Origin: Henckelia pumila
Taxonomy: Eukaryota; Streptophyta; Magnoliopsida; Lamiales; Gesneriaceae
Length of the DNA stretch: 64,000 nt
Assembly: GCF_033568475.1 (NCBI RefSeq)
Contig: NC_133122.1
Coordinates: 19,537,206-19,601,205, forward strand
Reading direction: 5' to 3'
The notes under the pieces are model-generated. The model was given only the letters and a program-made list of their open reading frames with translations. It made no database searches and was not told the DNA's origin. A program made the translations under genes and the position numbers. Positions within the stretch are counted from its first letter, which is position 1, and each line of letters starts with the position of its first letter. Of this stretch, positions 35,661 through 55,001 are shown in pieces.

Positions 35661-36659
35661 TAAATAAGTTAAAGCTCCCCTCAAATTCAATTCCTAGATC
35701 TATCCCTGATTTTACTAGTATAATCCGGGAAAATCTGTTCCAAAATAATATTATAATATATTTTATTAATAATTTTATTAATAGATTGAGCTAAATATTA
35801 TTGGGTTTCAACACATATAACAATTAATTGTAGACTTAATTAGTATAATTTTTTATATTGAAACGATCGAATGGTAGAATAACGAAAGGACCTTTTACGT
35901 TTGTATTTTTTTAAAAAAAATTAATTTAATTAGTTCATATAATTAGAACAAATATGTAAAAAAAGAGATACAATTTGACAATTTATTTAACAAAATTTAT
36001 CTAGTAATTTGTATTCGAACATTTTATTAATAATTATCTGATTGACAGTATGATGTTCATCTCTTGACAAAATCTTGAAGCATTATCTGGAATATTTTCA
36101 TTATATATGTTTTAAGTTGAACATTTATTTTTATTTAGAAATATAATTTTATAAATAGTATTTTTTAAATAAAATAATCACATTTTTTTATTTTTTTTTT
36201 AACGAAATCTTGAACATGGAAAAAATTCAGGAGAAATTTCATCTTCCTATCCATGAGATCCCGAATATTCGGGTCTCGAAATGTTTCGAGTACGAGATCA
36301 AGAGAAAAAAATTTCTCAATTATTTTCAAGAAGAGAACTAGATAGGAGAGTTACAAAACTGGTCTCGACCCTATTTTACCTTTAATAGAAGGCGAGAGAG
36401 GCCATTGCCTCAGGGCCCGGCTCAATAGGGACCCATTTTTTATTTTATTTTTATTTTTTTAAAAATAAAATAAACATTAAAACATAATATCATTCATTAC
36501 AACAAGAGATAACAAAGAAGGAATGATAGAACTTCCATTCTAATCCACCGAATTAGTTAAGGATAAACCCATGCATGGTTAGCCAGGTACATTTCAACCT
36601 AGCATATGGATATTACCGCAATGATAGATATAATGTTTCATGATTTGTCACGTCAACAA
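35661..36659. other. AT-rich spacer, nothing recognised
   Basis: No gene or clear transposon end. A purine-rich phrase near 36380-36420 (GGCGAGAGAGGCCATTGCC) stands out from the AT background but I cannot assign it. Confidence 0.45.
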
Positions 36660-36842
36660 TATATAATTAATTATGTCTATGTGTAAAAATAGGAACCATT
36701 GAATGCATGATTTGGGTATTACCCATATACTAGGATCTCATCTACCGGTTAATATAATTAATTATGTCTATGTGTAAAAATAGGAACCATTGAATGCATG
36801 ATTTGGGTATTACCCATATACTAGAATCTCATCTACCGGTTA
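36660..36842. repeat. 91-bp tandem duplication
   Basis: A unit beginning ATATAATTAATTATGTCTAT and ending ATCTCATCTACCGGTTA occurs twice in a row, nearly identical (ACTAGGATC against ACTAGAATC), so it is recent. Confidence 0.85.
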
Positions 36843-37980
36843 GCCAATGTATGAGCCACCAAATTTGCAAACCGACTCAATGTAAAAATGATCTAAAAGA
36901 TAAATTTGGAACTTATCATAACTAAATAATAGTTTTAACCTCATCAACCAATTATCTTGTGTCAAATAAGAGGACATCACACAAGTTATAAGACGTCGTA
37001 TTTAGGGTTGGGTTTTTGCCATACCGTATAAAAAATATTATTAATAATAATAATTAAATCCATAACCTGAGAAATAAGAAGAAAATAAGATGATAATATT
37101 ATTAATTATAGTAAAAAGTTGGTAATAATAAATAATAAAGTTTAATGTATATGCAGTTTACAATTTGATCTATTAATTTAAATATGGGTCAAATAATAAT
37201 AAGACTATGGTTTACTTATTATTATATTTATTATTATTATGTTTTGAAACTAGAAACTAGAAATATTATTGTTTATTATTAAATTTGTTTATATTTTTTT
37301 CTATATTCAATTTGTAATAAAACAAATTTTTTTCGATAGTAATATGGAATTGTTGGTTTTTTTTATTAAAAAAAAACAATCAGTCATGATTTTAAATTAT
37401 TTCGATTTTTTTTTACACGTATAACTAAATGATTAATAAATTTTTAGTACTAAAAATTTAACTAATTCAATAAGATGTTATAATTTTATTAAAATTTTGT
37501 TATTAATTTAAATTAACTATCGAAAAAATAAATTCGAATATGAAACAAAAGCAAAAAAATTAATATATACATAAGTGAAAAAAAGTTGTCTAATAAAATA
37601 TGTAGTAGTTCTATATATAATTATAGTAATATATTTGTACGTTAATGTAAAAATGATCTAAAGGATGAATTTGGAATTAACATAATTAAATATTAGTTTT
37701 AAAAATTAACTTAAATTAAAGCCAAATTTTATTACGGAGATTTGTAATGCCATTTTTAAAAAATCTCACATCAATCAATTCTCGTGTGCCAAACAATAGC
37801 ACATCACACAAAGTATGAGTGTAAGACGTAGTACTTGCCGTCTCCACCCAAAATCAAACAATTAACTTACTCGAAAATAATATAATAAAAATCAAACCAT
37901 TAACTTCAAATAATATCCATCTTATCACCGAAACTCCCTCCAAGATTCCCAAATAAAAATCCACACTTTTTCCAAACCAA
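36843..37980 (+). promoter_or_regulatory. Upstream region of HCF152 with a degenerate direct repeat
   Basis: Mostly A/T. A segment at about 36880-37010 (TGTAAAAATGATCTAAAAGA to CACACAAGTTATAAGACGTC) recurs in diverged form at about 37640-37835, just upstream of the HCF152 5' leader. Both end with a less AT-rich CATCACACAA...AAGACG phrase. No convincing TATA box was picked. Confidence 0.5.
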
Positions 37981-37995
37981 ATGGGCCAGCCATGA
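37981..37995 (+). promoter_or_regulatory. 4-codon uORF overlapping the HCF152 start codon
   Basis: ATG GGC CAG CCA TGA starts 11 bases before the main ATG. Its stop TGA (37993-37995) overlaps that ATG (37992-37994) as ATGA. This arrangement could allow reinitiation or reduce translation; the effect is inferred. The uORF start context (CCAAATGG) and main start context (GCCATGAG) are both moderate. Confidence 0.7.
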
Positions 37996-40217
37996 GCGCC
38001 ACCCACAAGCTCATCCTCCACTGGGCCGCGCCGCCGCCTTCCTCCGCCACCCTCTTCCCTTCCGTCGGCTGTTCTTCTTCTTCTTCTCCTCCTGCAACCC
38101 AAAAACCTCTATCATTCGTTGTCCGAACAAGTACCGATTCCTCCGACACCTATCTTTCTTACCCAGCTACTCAAAAACAGATTCCCAATTCCCTAGACCA
38201 AGCACTACTCACTCTACTCCAGCAAAGGAAAACTGAAGAAGCTTGGTTGCTTTACAACCAACAATCCCACCTTCCAAATCCCACTTGCTTGAGCCGACTA
38301 GTTTCACAATTATCCTATCAAAATACGGCGGAAGGCTTGGCTAGAGCCCAATCGATCATTCAAAGGCTCCGCCTCGAACGCCAGCTCCACCGACTCGATG
38401 CCAATTCCCTTGGGCTACTAGCGGTGGCAGCCGCCAAAGGGGGACACACTCTTTATGCCACATCTATTGTCAAATCCATGCTCAAGTCTGGTTATCTCCC
38501 CCACGTCAAGGCGTGGAGTGCTGTGATAAGTAAGCTCGCTGCTTCGGGAGACGACGGCCCTTTTGAAGCAATAAAACTATTCAATTCGGTGATAAAAAGG
38601 ATAAGACGATTTGCGGATGCTGAGGTAGTTAAGGACTCGAAGCCGGACACGGGTGCTTACAACGCCGTGCTCAATTCTTGTGCCAATCTTGGTGATACAA
38701 AGAGGTTTCACCAACTGTTTGATGAAATGGCAGAGTTTGGATGTGAGCCGGATGCATTGACTTATAATATCATGATCAAGCTGTGCGCAAGAGTCGGGAG
38801 GAAAGACTTGCTTGTGTTTGTTTTGGAGAGGGTGATTGAAAAGGGGATAGCTTTGTGTGTGACAACGTTGCATTCCTTAGTTGCTGCTTATGTAGGTTTC
38901 GGTGATTTAGAGACTGCAGAGAATTTGGTTCAGGGTATGAGAGAAGGAAGGAAAGACCTTTGTAGGATTTTGAGAGAATCATGTTACGAAGATCAGTATC
39001 TGGATGATGAACTGAGTAATGGGAATGACGTGTTTGAGATATTACTTCCAAACTCAATGGATTTAAGCAGTGAGCCACCGGAATTGTCTAGATTGTTCAC
39101 GCCTGATTCAAGAATCTACACGACCTTAATGAAAGGTTATATGAAGGCGGGTCGAGTTGCTGACACAGTGAGGATGCTGGAAGCCATGAGGCATCAAAAA
39201 GATAGTACTAGCCATCCAGACCATGTAACTTACACAACCGTTATTTCTGCATTTGTAAAGGCTGGATCGATGGACAAGGCTCGACAAGTGCTGGCCGAGA
39301 TGGCTAGAATACATGTGCCTGCTAACCTTGTCACGTATAATATTCTTCTGAAGGGATATTGTCAGCAACTGCAGATTGATAAGGCAGAGATTTTCATTAG
39401 GGAGATGATTGATGAGGTAAAAATTGAACCAGATGTGGTTTCGTATAATACATTAATCGATGGATGCATATTGGTTGATGACAGTGCAGGTGCACTATCA
39501 TACTTTAATGAGATGAGGAAAAGAGGTATTGCTCCTACAAAAGTCAGTTATACTACTTTGATGAAAGCTTTTGCTTCATCTGGCCAGCCAAAATTAGCTG
39601 CCAAGGTGTTTGATGAGATGCTCATCGACTCTCGGGTGAAAGTTGATTTAATTGCATGGAACATGCTTGTGGAAGGATACTGCAAACTTGGAAAGGTTGA
39701 TGAAGCTAAAAGTGTAATTCAGCGAATGAAAGAAAACGGATTTTATCCAAACGTGGCCACTTATGGAAGTTTGGCAAATGGGATAGCATTGGCTAGAAAG
39801 CCAGGAGAAGCACTTTTACTATGGAATGAAATAAAGGAGAGGTGTGCGATTGAAAATGGAGGCGAAGAATCTAGTACTTTGTCTGCTGTGCCACCATTGA
39901 AACCGGATGAAGGACTCTTAGATGCTGTGGCGGATATTTGTGTCAGGGCAGCTTTCTTCAAGAAAGCTCTGGAGATTGTTGCATGCATGGAGGAAAATGG
40001 GATACATCCGAATAAAACAAAGTACAAGAGAATCTATGTAGAAATGCACTCGAGGATGTTCACCAGTAAGCATGCCTCTAGGGCTAGACAAGACAGAAGA
40101 AGGGAAAGAAAAAAAGCAGCGGAGGCTTTCAAGTTTTGGTTGGGATTGCCAAACTCATATTATCATAGTGAGTGGAGGCTTGATCCTGCAGACCAAGAAG
40201 ATGAAGGCGATTCCTAG
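37992..40217 (+). CDS. HCF152: HCF152, plastid PPR protein for psbH-petB RNA processing
   Basis: Intronless, 741 aa. The Arabidopsis protein binds the psbH-petB intergenic RNA in chloroplasts and is needed for processing and stability of the psbB-psbT-psbH-petB-petD transcripts, hence for cytochrome b6f. The N-terminus is Ser/Thr/Pro-rich and poor in acidic residues, as expected for a plastid transit peptide. About ten to twelve P-type PPR motifs follow (for example DTGAYNAVLNSCANLGD, DALTYNIMIKLCARVGR, NLVTYNILLKGYCQQLQ, DLIAWNMLVEGYCKLGK). The C-terminus is the family signature KTKYKRIYVEMHSRMFTSKH, then RRERKKAAEAFKFWLGLPNS. I identify HCF152 rather than a generic PPR from this tail and near-colinearity with the Arabidopsis sequence. 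The start at 37992 is the first in-frame ATG. It is convergent with MCM8. Confidence 0.93.
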   Translation: MSATHKLILHWAAPPPSSATLFPSVGCSSSSSPPATQKPLSFVVRTSTDSSDTYLSYPATQKQIPNSLDQALLTLLQQRKTEEAWLLYNQQSHLPNPTCLSRLVSQLSYQNTAEGLARAQSIIQRLRLERQLHRLDANSLGLLAVAAAKGGHTLYATSIVKSMLKSGYLPHVKAWSAVISKLAASGDDGPFEAIKLFNSVIKRIRRFADAEVVKDSKPDTGAYNAVLNSCANLGDTKRFHQLFDEMAEFGCEPDALTYNIMIKLCARVGRKDLLVFVLERVIEKGIALCVTTLHSLVAAYVGFGDLETAENLVQGMREGRKDLCRILRESCYEDQYLDDELSNGNDVFEILLPNSMDLSSEPPELSRLFTPDSRIYTTLMKGYMKAGRVADTVRMLEAMRHQKDSTSHPDHVTYTTVISAFVKAGSMDKARQVLAEMARIHVPANLVTYNILLKGYCQQLQIDKAEIFIREMIDEVKIEPDVVSYNTLIDGCILVDDSAGALSYFNEMRKRGIAPTKVSYTTLMKAFASSGQPKLAAKVFDEMLIDSRVKVDLIAWNMLVEGYCKLGKVDEAKSVIQRMKENGFYPNVATYGSLANGIALARKPGEALLLWNEIKERCAIENGGEESSTLSAVPPLKPDEGLLDAVADICVRAAFFKKALEIVACMEENGIHPNKTKYKRIYVEMHSRMFTSKHASRARQDRRRERKKAAEAFKFWLGLPNSYYHSEWRLDPADQEDEGDS

Positions 40218-41241
40218 TCTGCTTAGAAGTCAATGTAATAGTTATATACTTAAAATTAAGGAAAAGAAATGGAAATTTTCCAACATTGTAGACTGTTCTC
40301 AACATGTTAATGATCATATAGAATCAAATGTGGTAATGTAGTACCATTTTTTTAAAGGCTTAACTGGAGCAATGACAACTGGAATACGCCGATTTGTGAT
40401 GGAATCATATTAAATTCAGTACTAGCTGATTGGAATACCTTGGTTCTGAATCTCGAAGTGGAAAATGGTCACGGTGGAGATCCATTATCGACACCGCATG
40501 TAGATCCATTGTCATTTGTAAAAATGCCATTATGGCTTAAGGAATTAAAATATGAGCACATGGATATACCCTTATTTGGCATGATAAATCATGTATCCGA
40601 TAATGGCAAAAGTGAATCAGAATGAATATGCAAAACCACTCGAAAACGGACTATAGGCCGCTTCCACATGTTCAAACAAAGGGAAAAAAAGATGGCATTT
40701 GTCTGCAACTATTGCAATGGCATTTTCAAGGACTAAATGGGTGACTCGGAATAAAAAGCAATGGGTATAATTTAACGAAAGAATGGTAGAAAAGGAACGC
40801 ATACTTGAACTTGATCATTTTTTATGGCTAACTACTGCTGATTTTTGGGAGGGTTCTGATTCTGCTTGCATGGGGGATCCTAAATTAGCAGAAGAATGTG
40901 ATAGTTAGATATGCTACAGAAACCAGCAGTGCATGAACATAATCTTGTTACCTGTATAAACAACCAACGGGGGAATCTTTGGCACTTTATAGCATACACT
41001 CTCTGTGTCAGATTGATTCACAGTTGTCCAAAGGTTTTACAATACACTAATAACGTAAAGGTTCACAGCCAGTATATTTGATATGGACTTTGTTAAAGGT
41101 TTTGTGAGTGCCTAATGACACTCAACATAATATAAAACACAATTATCCCAGCTCATGAGTTAACCATCACGTGATAGCTGAAGATATCAAGAAGAACCAA
41201 CCAATCGTCACAGCTTAGCCTGTTCCATAGAGCTGCAGGTC
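40218..41241. other. Convergent spacer between HCF152 and MCM8
   Basis: Holds both 3' UTRs. A 61-codon open frame at 40440-40625 has no motif I recognise, and the plus strand around it shows no splice logic, so I do not call a gene. Confidence 0.5.
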
Positions 41242-47971
<6,730 letters not shown>

Positions 47972-48272
47972 CGTGATCGAATACGGCGAGGCACGGTGGT
48001 TGTGAGGGCATCGGTCGATTGAAATTTTTCGACTCGTTTGAGTGGCGGGAAAAAGAATATATGCTCATCAGGCCTTCAATGCCCACAACAAATTTGGTGC
48101 CAAAAAGCCCAAAATAGCCAAACCCGACCCGTTAAGGGGTAGCATTCGGCAATGGATGGATCTTCCTTCGGACCCTTTTTTCCCGGGGCCGAGGATCCAT
48201 TTATCCATTAATATGGGTTTAGTTAGATAGATTTCTTTCCGTCCAATTTTGTGTGTGTATATCTATTCATGT
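47972..48272. other. 5' flank of MCM8
   Basis: Short upstream region, G/C-richer near the start codon and AT-rich beyond 48230. It presumably contains the MCM8 promoter on the minus strand. A 62-codon plus-strand frame here looks incidental. Confidence 0.45.
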
Positions 48273-48532
48273 ATATTCCATCCGTCCCAATTATATTGTT
48301 CACGTTTTTTTTTGTTTCAAATATATAGTCATATATCATATTTAATAATATTTGTTTACATTTCTTTACTAATATACCCCTATTAACTATGCCTTGAAAA
48401 TTGTGCAATCATTTTTTAATACATTGAATAGGGATAAAATAGAAAGTTTATATAAAATTTGCTTTCCCAATACATTTTTCTTAATCTATGTGAAAATCCA
48501 AAGAGGACAATATATATGGGACGGGAGAAATA
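48273..48532. mobile_element. Stowaway-like MITE
   Basis: The left end TATTCCATCCGTCCCAATTA and the inverse of the right end (TATTTCTCCCGTCCCATATA) form diverged TIRs of the CTCCCTCCGTCCC class, about 260 bp apart. Flanking TA fits a Tc1/mariner-type target. Interior AT-rich and non-coding. The TIR differences suggest it is old. Confidence 0.6.
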
Positions 48533-48852
48533 TTATGTAAGAGCATTTGGTCTCTTGGTATGCCAATAAATTGAATGTTCCCTCCAATATCTCAATTTTT
48601 TCCCCCTCAATTATGATTTATTTCTTATTTATTTTTTTTAATTTAAATATTTCTTATCTTTTTTTTTCTCCCCAATTTTTGAATTTAATATATAATACAA
48701 TCACTTTAATTGACTGTTTTAATTGAAATATAATTTTATTATAAAAAAAAACTATTCAGCACGTAATGTGTGCAACAAGATGCTAGTATATATGAATATA
48801 AAAGTAGTACATGATGTTACATGTACATCAATTCTTGTATCACAAAAAATCC
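48533..48852. other. AT-rich spacer, nothing recognised
   Basis: T-rich then A-rich sequence with no gene. It lies between the MITE and the copia target duplication. Confidence 0.5.
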
Positions 48853-48857
48853 AATAC

Positions 48858-49118
48858 TGTTATGAAAAAGTAAAAATTTACGGTAAAAAGTAAATACTCC
48901 AAAACTCAAAATTTATCAAACTCTACACTTTATAATATTTTTCTCTCAACTCAATTGTATTTTTCATCACAAATGAAGACCTATTTATAGATCCACATTT
49001 GAGATTAGTCCAAAAATAAATACATCATCATCTACATCATCACACACTAATTTTCCACATTTTACAACTCAATATTCAACATTCAACATAATATTGATAA
49101 TAATAATATTTTTCAACA
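48858..49118 (-). repeat. 3' LTR of the copia element
   Basis: 261 bp, TGTTGAAAAA...TAACA when read on the minus strand. It contains CTATAAATAGG, a likely TATA box. Confidence 0.92.
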
Positions 49119-52100
49119 CTCCCCCTTGTGATGATGATCGTGATATGATGACTGTCTTCATTACGTGTTTTATACTGCCTCGTTAAAAACCTTACTAGGA
49201 AAAACCCAGTGGGATAAAAACCATAGTAAGGGAAAAGGAGTGCAGCCACGTAAACTCCCCCTCATGTTAACATGAGTGATTCTTCACATATTCCGTAGAT
49301 TGCGCATCCCAATGTTGTATATATGCTTTCTGAATATCGTCGTGGGAAGTGCCTTTGTGAAGAGATCTGATGAGTTTTCACTTGATTGAATATAACAGAT
49401 ATCAATATCTTTATTCTTCTCAAGCTCTTGAGTGTAGGCAAAGAACTTTGGGGGTATATGTTTTGTTCTGTCACTTTTGATGTATCCTTCTTTTATTTGA
49501 GCAATACATGCAGCATTGTCTTCATACAACGTCACAGGCTTCTTGTCTACTGATAATCCACAAGAAGTTTGGATATGTTGTGTCATTGATTTTAGCCAAA
49601 CACATTCACGGCTTGCTTCATGTAGCGCAATAATCTCAGCATGATTTGATGAAGTTGTTACGAGTGTTTGTTTCTGTGAACGCCAAGAAATTGCGGTGCC
49701 TCCACGAGTAAATACATATCCGGTTTGGGAACGTGCCTTATGTGGATCAGATAAATATCCAGCATCGGCATAACCAATGATACTTTGATTGGTGTCTTTT
49801 GAGTACAAAAGTCCCAAATCTGTCGTTCCTCGTAGATAACGAAATATATGTTTAATTCCGTTCCAGTGCCTCTTTGTTGGATATGAACTAAATCTTGCCA
49901 ATAAATTTACAGCAAAAGATATATCTGGTCTAGTGCAATTTGCAAGATACATAAGGGCACCAATGGCACTTAGATATGGTACTTCTGGACCAAGAATAAC
50001 TTCATCATCTTCACATGGACGGAATGGATCCTTTTCTATGTTTAATGATCTTACAACCATTGGAGTACTTAATGGATTTGATTTATCCATATTAAAACGT
50101 TTAAGGATCTTTTCTGTATAATTTGCCTGGTGAACAAAAATTCCACATTCTTTTTGTTCGATTTGCAAACCCAGACAGTACTTGGTTTTTCCAAGATCCT
50201 TCATTTCGAATTCTTCCTTCAAGTACATCATAACTTCTTGAATTTCTTTATTCGTTCCAATGATGTTTAAATCATCAACATATACAGCAATAATTACACA
50301 TCCGGATGTTGTTTCTTGATGAAAACACAAGGGAATATTAGATCATTTACATATCCCTTTTTCATCAAGTGCTCACTTAGCCGATTATACCACATTCGGC
50401 CGGATTGCTTTAACCCATATAATGATCTTTGCAATTTTACAGAATAAAATTCTCTGGATTTTGAACTTTGTGCTTCAGGCATCTTAAATCTTTCAGGGAT
50501 TTTCATGTATATATCACTATCAAGTGATCCGTATAAGTAAGTTGTAACAACATCCATAAGACACATTTCCAAATTTTCAGACACTGCCAAACTAATCAAA
50601 TATCGAAACGTAATTGCATCCATAACAGGAGAATACGTTTCTTCATAATCAATTCCAGGCCTTTGAAAAAAAACTTGTGCAACAAGTCTAGCTTTATATC
50701 TGAATATTTCATTTTTCTCATTTCGCTTTCGAATAAAAACCCATTTGTATCCAACAGGTTTTACACCTTCAGGTGTGAGGACTATAGGTCCAAAAACATT
50801 GCTTTTATTCAGCGAATCCAATTCAACCTGGATGACATCTTTCCATTTGGCCCAATCATGACGAGTTTTACATTCACCAAAAGATTTTGGTTCATGATCC
50901 TCATTTTCATTTATGATGTCACAAGCCACATTATAAGAAAATATCTCATCAATATCTTCTATGTCTTTTCGGTTCCATATTTTTCCAGTATTAATATAAT
51001 TGATAGAGATTTCACGATTCTCGTCAGTTTGTGGTTCTGACAGAACATTTTCATCATCAGGTGTTTCTTCTGGAACACCATTTTCTATTTTATGATCATC
51101 GTACTTCTCTATGCCTTTTCTTTTCCGAGGATTTTTATCCTTGGAACCGACTGGCCTTCCACGCTTCAGGCGTTTAATGACATCATGAGTGTCTTCAATC
51201 TGTTTCTTTGGAATTTCAATTCGAGTTGGGGCATTTACAGCATGTATATATGATTTTGTCACCCCTTTTGTGTCCGCAAATGCATCTGGCATTTGATTTG
51301 CTATTCTTTGCAAATGTACAATTTGCTGTACATCTTTTTCACATTGTTTGGTCCTTGGATCCAAATGTAACAATGATGGTACATACCATGTGATTTCTTT
51401 TTCGATGTGTTTATTTTCTCCCCCTAACACTGGGAATATTTCTTCATTAAATTGACAATCAGCAAAGCGTGCTGTAAACACATCGCCTGTCTGAGGCTCA
51501 AGATATCGAATGATTGATGGACTATCATAACCTATATAAATACCTATTTTTCTTTGAGGACCCATATTTGATCGTTGAGGTGGTGCAATAGGCACATACA
51601 CCATACATCCAAAAATTCTTAAATGAGAGATATTTGGTTCTTTACCAAATGCAAGTTGCAATGAGGAGAATTTATGATATGCACTTGATCTGATGCGAAT
51701 TAATGCCGCAACATGTAAAATTGCATGTCCCCATATAGAAATAGGGAGTTTTGTTTTCATAATCATTGGTCTAGCAATCAGTTGTAGACGTTTAATCAAT
51801 GATTCAGCTAATCCATTTTGCATATGAACATGAGCTACAGGATGTTCAACAGTGATTCCCATTGACATACAATAATCATTGAAAGTCTGGGATGTAAATT
51901 CTCCAGCATTATCAAGTCTAATTTTCTTGATTGTATAATCGAGAAATTGATTTCGCAATTTTATTATTTGAGCCATCAATCTTGCAAATGCCACATTCCG
52001 AGTTGACAATAAGCATACATGTGACCATCTGCTAGAGACATCGATCAATACCATAAAATATCGAAATGGTCCACATGGTGGATGAATTGACCCACAAATA

Positions 52101-54735
52101 TCACCCTGAATACGTTCAAGAAATATGGGTGATTCAGTTTGGATTTTAGCTGGTGATGGTCTTATAATAAGTTTTCCAAGTGAACATGCTTTACATTGAA
52201 ACTTATTATTCTGAAAGATCTTCTGGTCTTTCAGTGGATGACCATGTGTATTTTCAATAATTCTTCGCATCATTGTTGAACCAGGATGTCCCAATCGATC
52301 ATGCCAATTTGTTAATATTGATGAATTATCTATCATCATATTTGATTCAATTGGACTTATATGTGTATAATGCAATCCAGTAGGGAGCATTGGTAGTTTC
52401 TCAACTACAAATTTCTTTCCTGACTTATATGTGGTAAGACACATATATTTATGATTTTCATCGGTCATTGTCTCAGTATCATACCCATGAGAATATATAT
52501 CATTAAAACTCAACAAATTTCTTTTCGATCGTGGTGAATATAAAACATCATTTATCAAAAATTTTGTACCATTAGGTAACAAAAATTTCGCTTTACCAAA
52601 ACCTTCAATCAAGTCTACAGGACCTGATATTGTATTCACCATTATTTTTGTTGGTTTTAGTTCCAAGAAATATCTTTCATCTCGCAGAATAGTGTGCGTT
52701 GTACCACTATCCGGTATGTAAATTTTCATGATATTATTTCCATGTTTGCTCATAGCATTTTCCATATCAAACTTCACAAAAATGTAATAAAAAAAAATTA
52801 AGTACAATACAAATGTAAAATATAACATGCTTTATAATACAAAAATGCATAAAAAATACAAATTTGTTACAATCTAGTCCCACCAATCTTTTAATCAATG
52901 TCTTCGAAATCATTCAAAAAATCTGCAGCACTGAAACTAGTTGAACCAATTAAATGGTCACTATTTTCAACAAAATTGGTCTCTTTTCCTTTTCCCTTTA
53001 TCGATTCTTTATAGAGCTTACAAAGGTGCTCGGGGGCTCGACAAGTTTGTGACCAATGTCCCGAAGTGCCACATCTATAACAAACACTCTCGGTTCTTTT
53101 TGAGTGATTTTCATTTTCACTCATGTTTTCATGCTGCCTTTTTAGTGGGTGGTGCGTGACGCTCTTTTGAGATGAGTTACTGAAATAACTATCTCGATTA
53201 TTTTCATATCCACGACCGCGTCCACGACCACGGTCATTTCTACGTCCACGTCCACGCCCACGTCCTCGACCTCGTCCACGACCAAAATCTGGTCTATTCC
53301 TTTGATTTTGGTTTTTATTTTTCATTACGACATTTGCTTCAGGAAATGCCGTTGATCCAGTGGGTCGGGATTGATGATTTCTTACTAACAATTCGTTGTT
53401 CTTTTCCGCCACAAAAGACATGTGATTAGTTCGGAATATCTCGAAAATCCACGCACTCTATACTGTTGTTGTAGAGTTATATTCGATGCGTGAAAAGTGG
53501 AAAATGTTTTCTCAAGCATTTCCATCTCTGTGACTTCAAGTCCACAGAATTTTAATTGCGAGACTATTCGATACATCGCAGAATTATAATCACTGACTTT
53601 TTTAAAGTCTTGGAATCTCAACGTATTCCATTCATCACGGGCGGTCGGGAGTATCACTTCTCTTATATGCTCAAATCTTTCTTTCAGCCATTTCCATAAA
53701 GTCATTGGGTCTTTTTCTGTGAGATACTCACATTTCAACCCTTCATCAAGATGTCGGTGCAAGAAAATCATAGTTTTTGCTTTATCTCGTGAGGTTGATA
53801 TATTATTTTCTTTAATGCTTTCACTTAGACCCAATGACTCAAGATGCATCTCAACATCAAGAGTCCATGACATATAATTTTTTCCAGTGATATCGAGTGC
53901 AACGAATTCAAGCTTTGCCAAGTTTGACATGGTGGTACTAGAAAAATAACAATGCATTTTATTAGTTAATTTCCATTAATATGACAATACAAAATAATGG
54001 ATAAACGATGAGTACAAGTAAGTGTACAAATAGAGAAAAAGCATGTGGTGGAAAATCGATGGTGAGTACAAAACTCGTGAGCATGATGATCATAATCGTT
54101 ATGAAAAATATCCTTAGAAAAACCAAAAACTCCATCTTCTTCTTTTTCGAAAAAAAACCGAGGAAAAAATGTTTTGAGATGAAGAATGAATTTTGGTGTG
54201 ATTGAAAATGAGTTTGAGTGAAAATATTTAAAGGCCAAAAACTAGCCGTTTGTGACCGTTGGGGGTAAAGAAAAATCGAGTATGTGTTGAATAAAAATTT
54301 GTGATAATGATACAATGCATATAATGATAATCATAATTAAATATACGCAATAAAATATATATCATATCACGTTATTATAAGGTCATTGTCCTAGACAACT
54401 TCTTATATAATAACATGAAATTATATATTGATATAGTTAGTATATATACATATATCATATCACGTTATTGTTTAAAAACCTTAAAGGCTTTTATACTTGT
54501 CGTATCCCTTACCGGGAGTGTGGGATGTCGTCTTAACATCCTCCCAGGATTTATAACAAGTTTTTAAAAAAAACTAATTTTTTTTTCATAACATGATAAT
54601 TTATATTAAATATATACACAATAAATAAATAAACAATAAAATAAATATTCTTACTTGTTGAATATTTTTGACTTCTTCTTGTATTTTGAAGCGTCGGAAA
54701 ATATAGAGAACCTTCGAGCGATCGTGCTGATAACG

Positions 54736-54996
54736 TGTTTTGAAAAAGTAAAAATTTACGGTAAAAAGTAAATACTCCAAAACTCAAAATTTATCAAACT
54801 CTACACTTTATAATATTTTTCTCTCAACTCAATTGTATTTTTCATCACAAATGAAGACCTATTTATAGATCCACATTTGAGATTAGTCCAAAAATAAATA
54901 CATCATCATCTACATCATCACACACTAATTTTCCACATTTTACAACTCAATATTCAACATTCAACATAATATTGATAATAATAATATTTTTCAACA
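54736..54996 (-). repeat. 5' LTR of the copia element
   Basis: 261 bp, identical to the other LTR except for one base. A leader with the primer-binding-like TTATCAGCACGA follows immediately on the minus strand. Confidence 0.92.
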
Positions 54997-55001
54997 AATA
55001 C

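Larger units (their letters stand above)
48853..55001 (-). mobile_element. Ty1/copia LTR retrotransposon, young but broken
   Basis: The element is 48858-54996 (6.1 kb) on the minus strand, with target duplication AATAC at 48853-48857 and 54997-55001. Reading minus: 5' LTR, a primer-binding-site-like TTATCAGCACGA, gag (about 53957-52900) with a UBN2-type region, an Arg/Gly-rich stretch and a CCHC knuckle (CYRCGTSGHWSQTC), then protease (PDSGTTHTI), integrase (about 52300-51650), reverse transcriptase (YVDDLNIIG near 50270) and RNase H (about 49800-49380), a polypurine tract AAGGGGGAG, 3' LTR. The LTRs differ at one site in 261, so insertion was probably within a few hundred thousand years at a usual plant rate. 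The coding region has two or three breaks. Clade within copia not assigned. Confidence 0.93.

Noticed and set aside
35409-35690. Open frames on both strands with Ile-Tyr repeats
   Set aside because: Translation of a TA/TATG/CA microsatellite.
40440-40625. 61-codon open frame between HCF152 and MCM8
   Set aside because: No recognised motif, no start context or splice support. It is likely in a 3' UTR or spacer.
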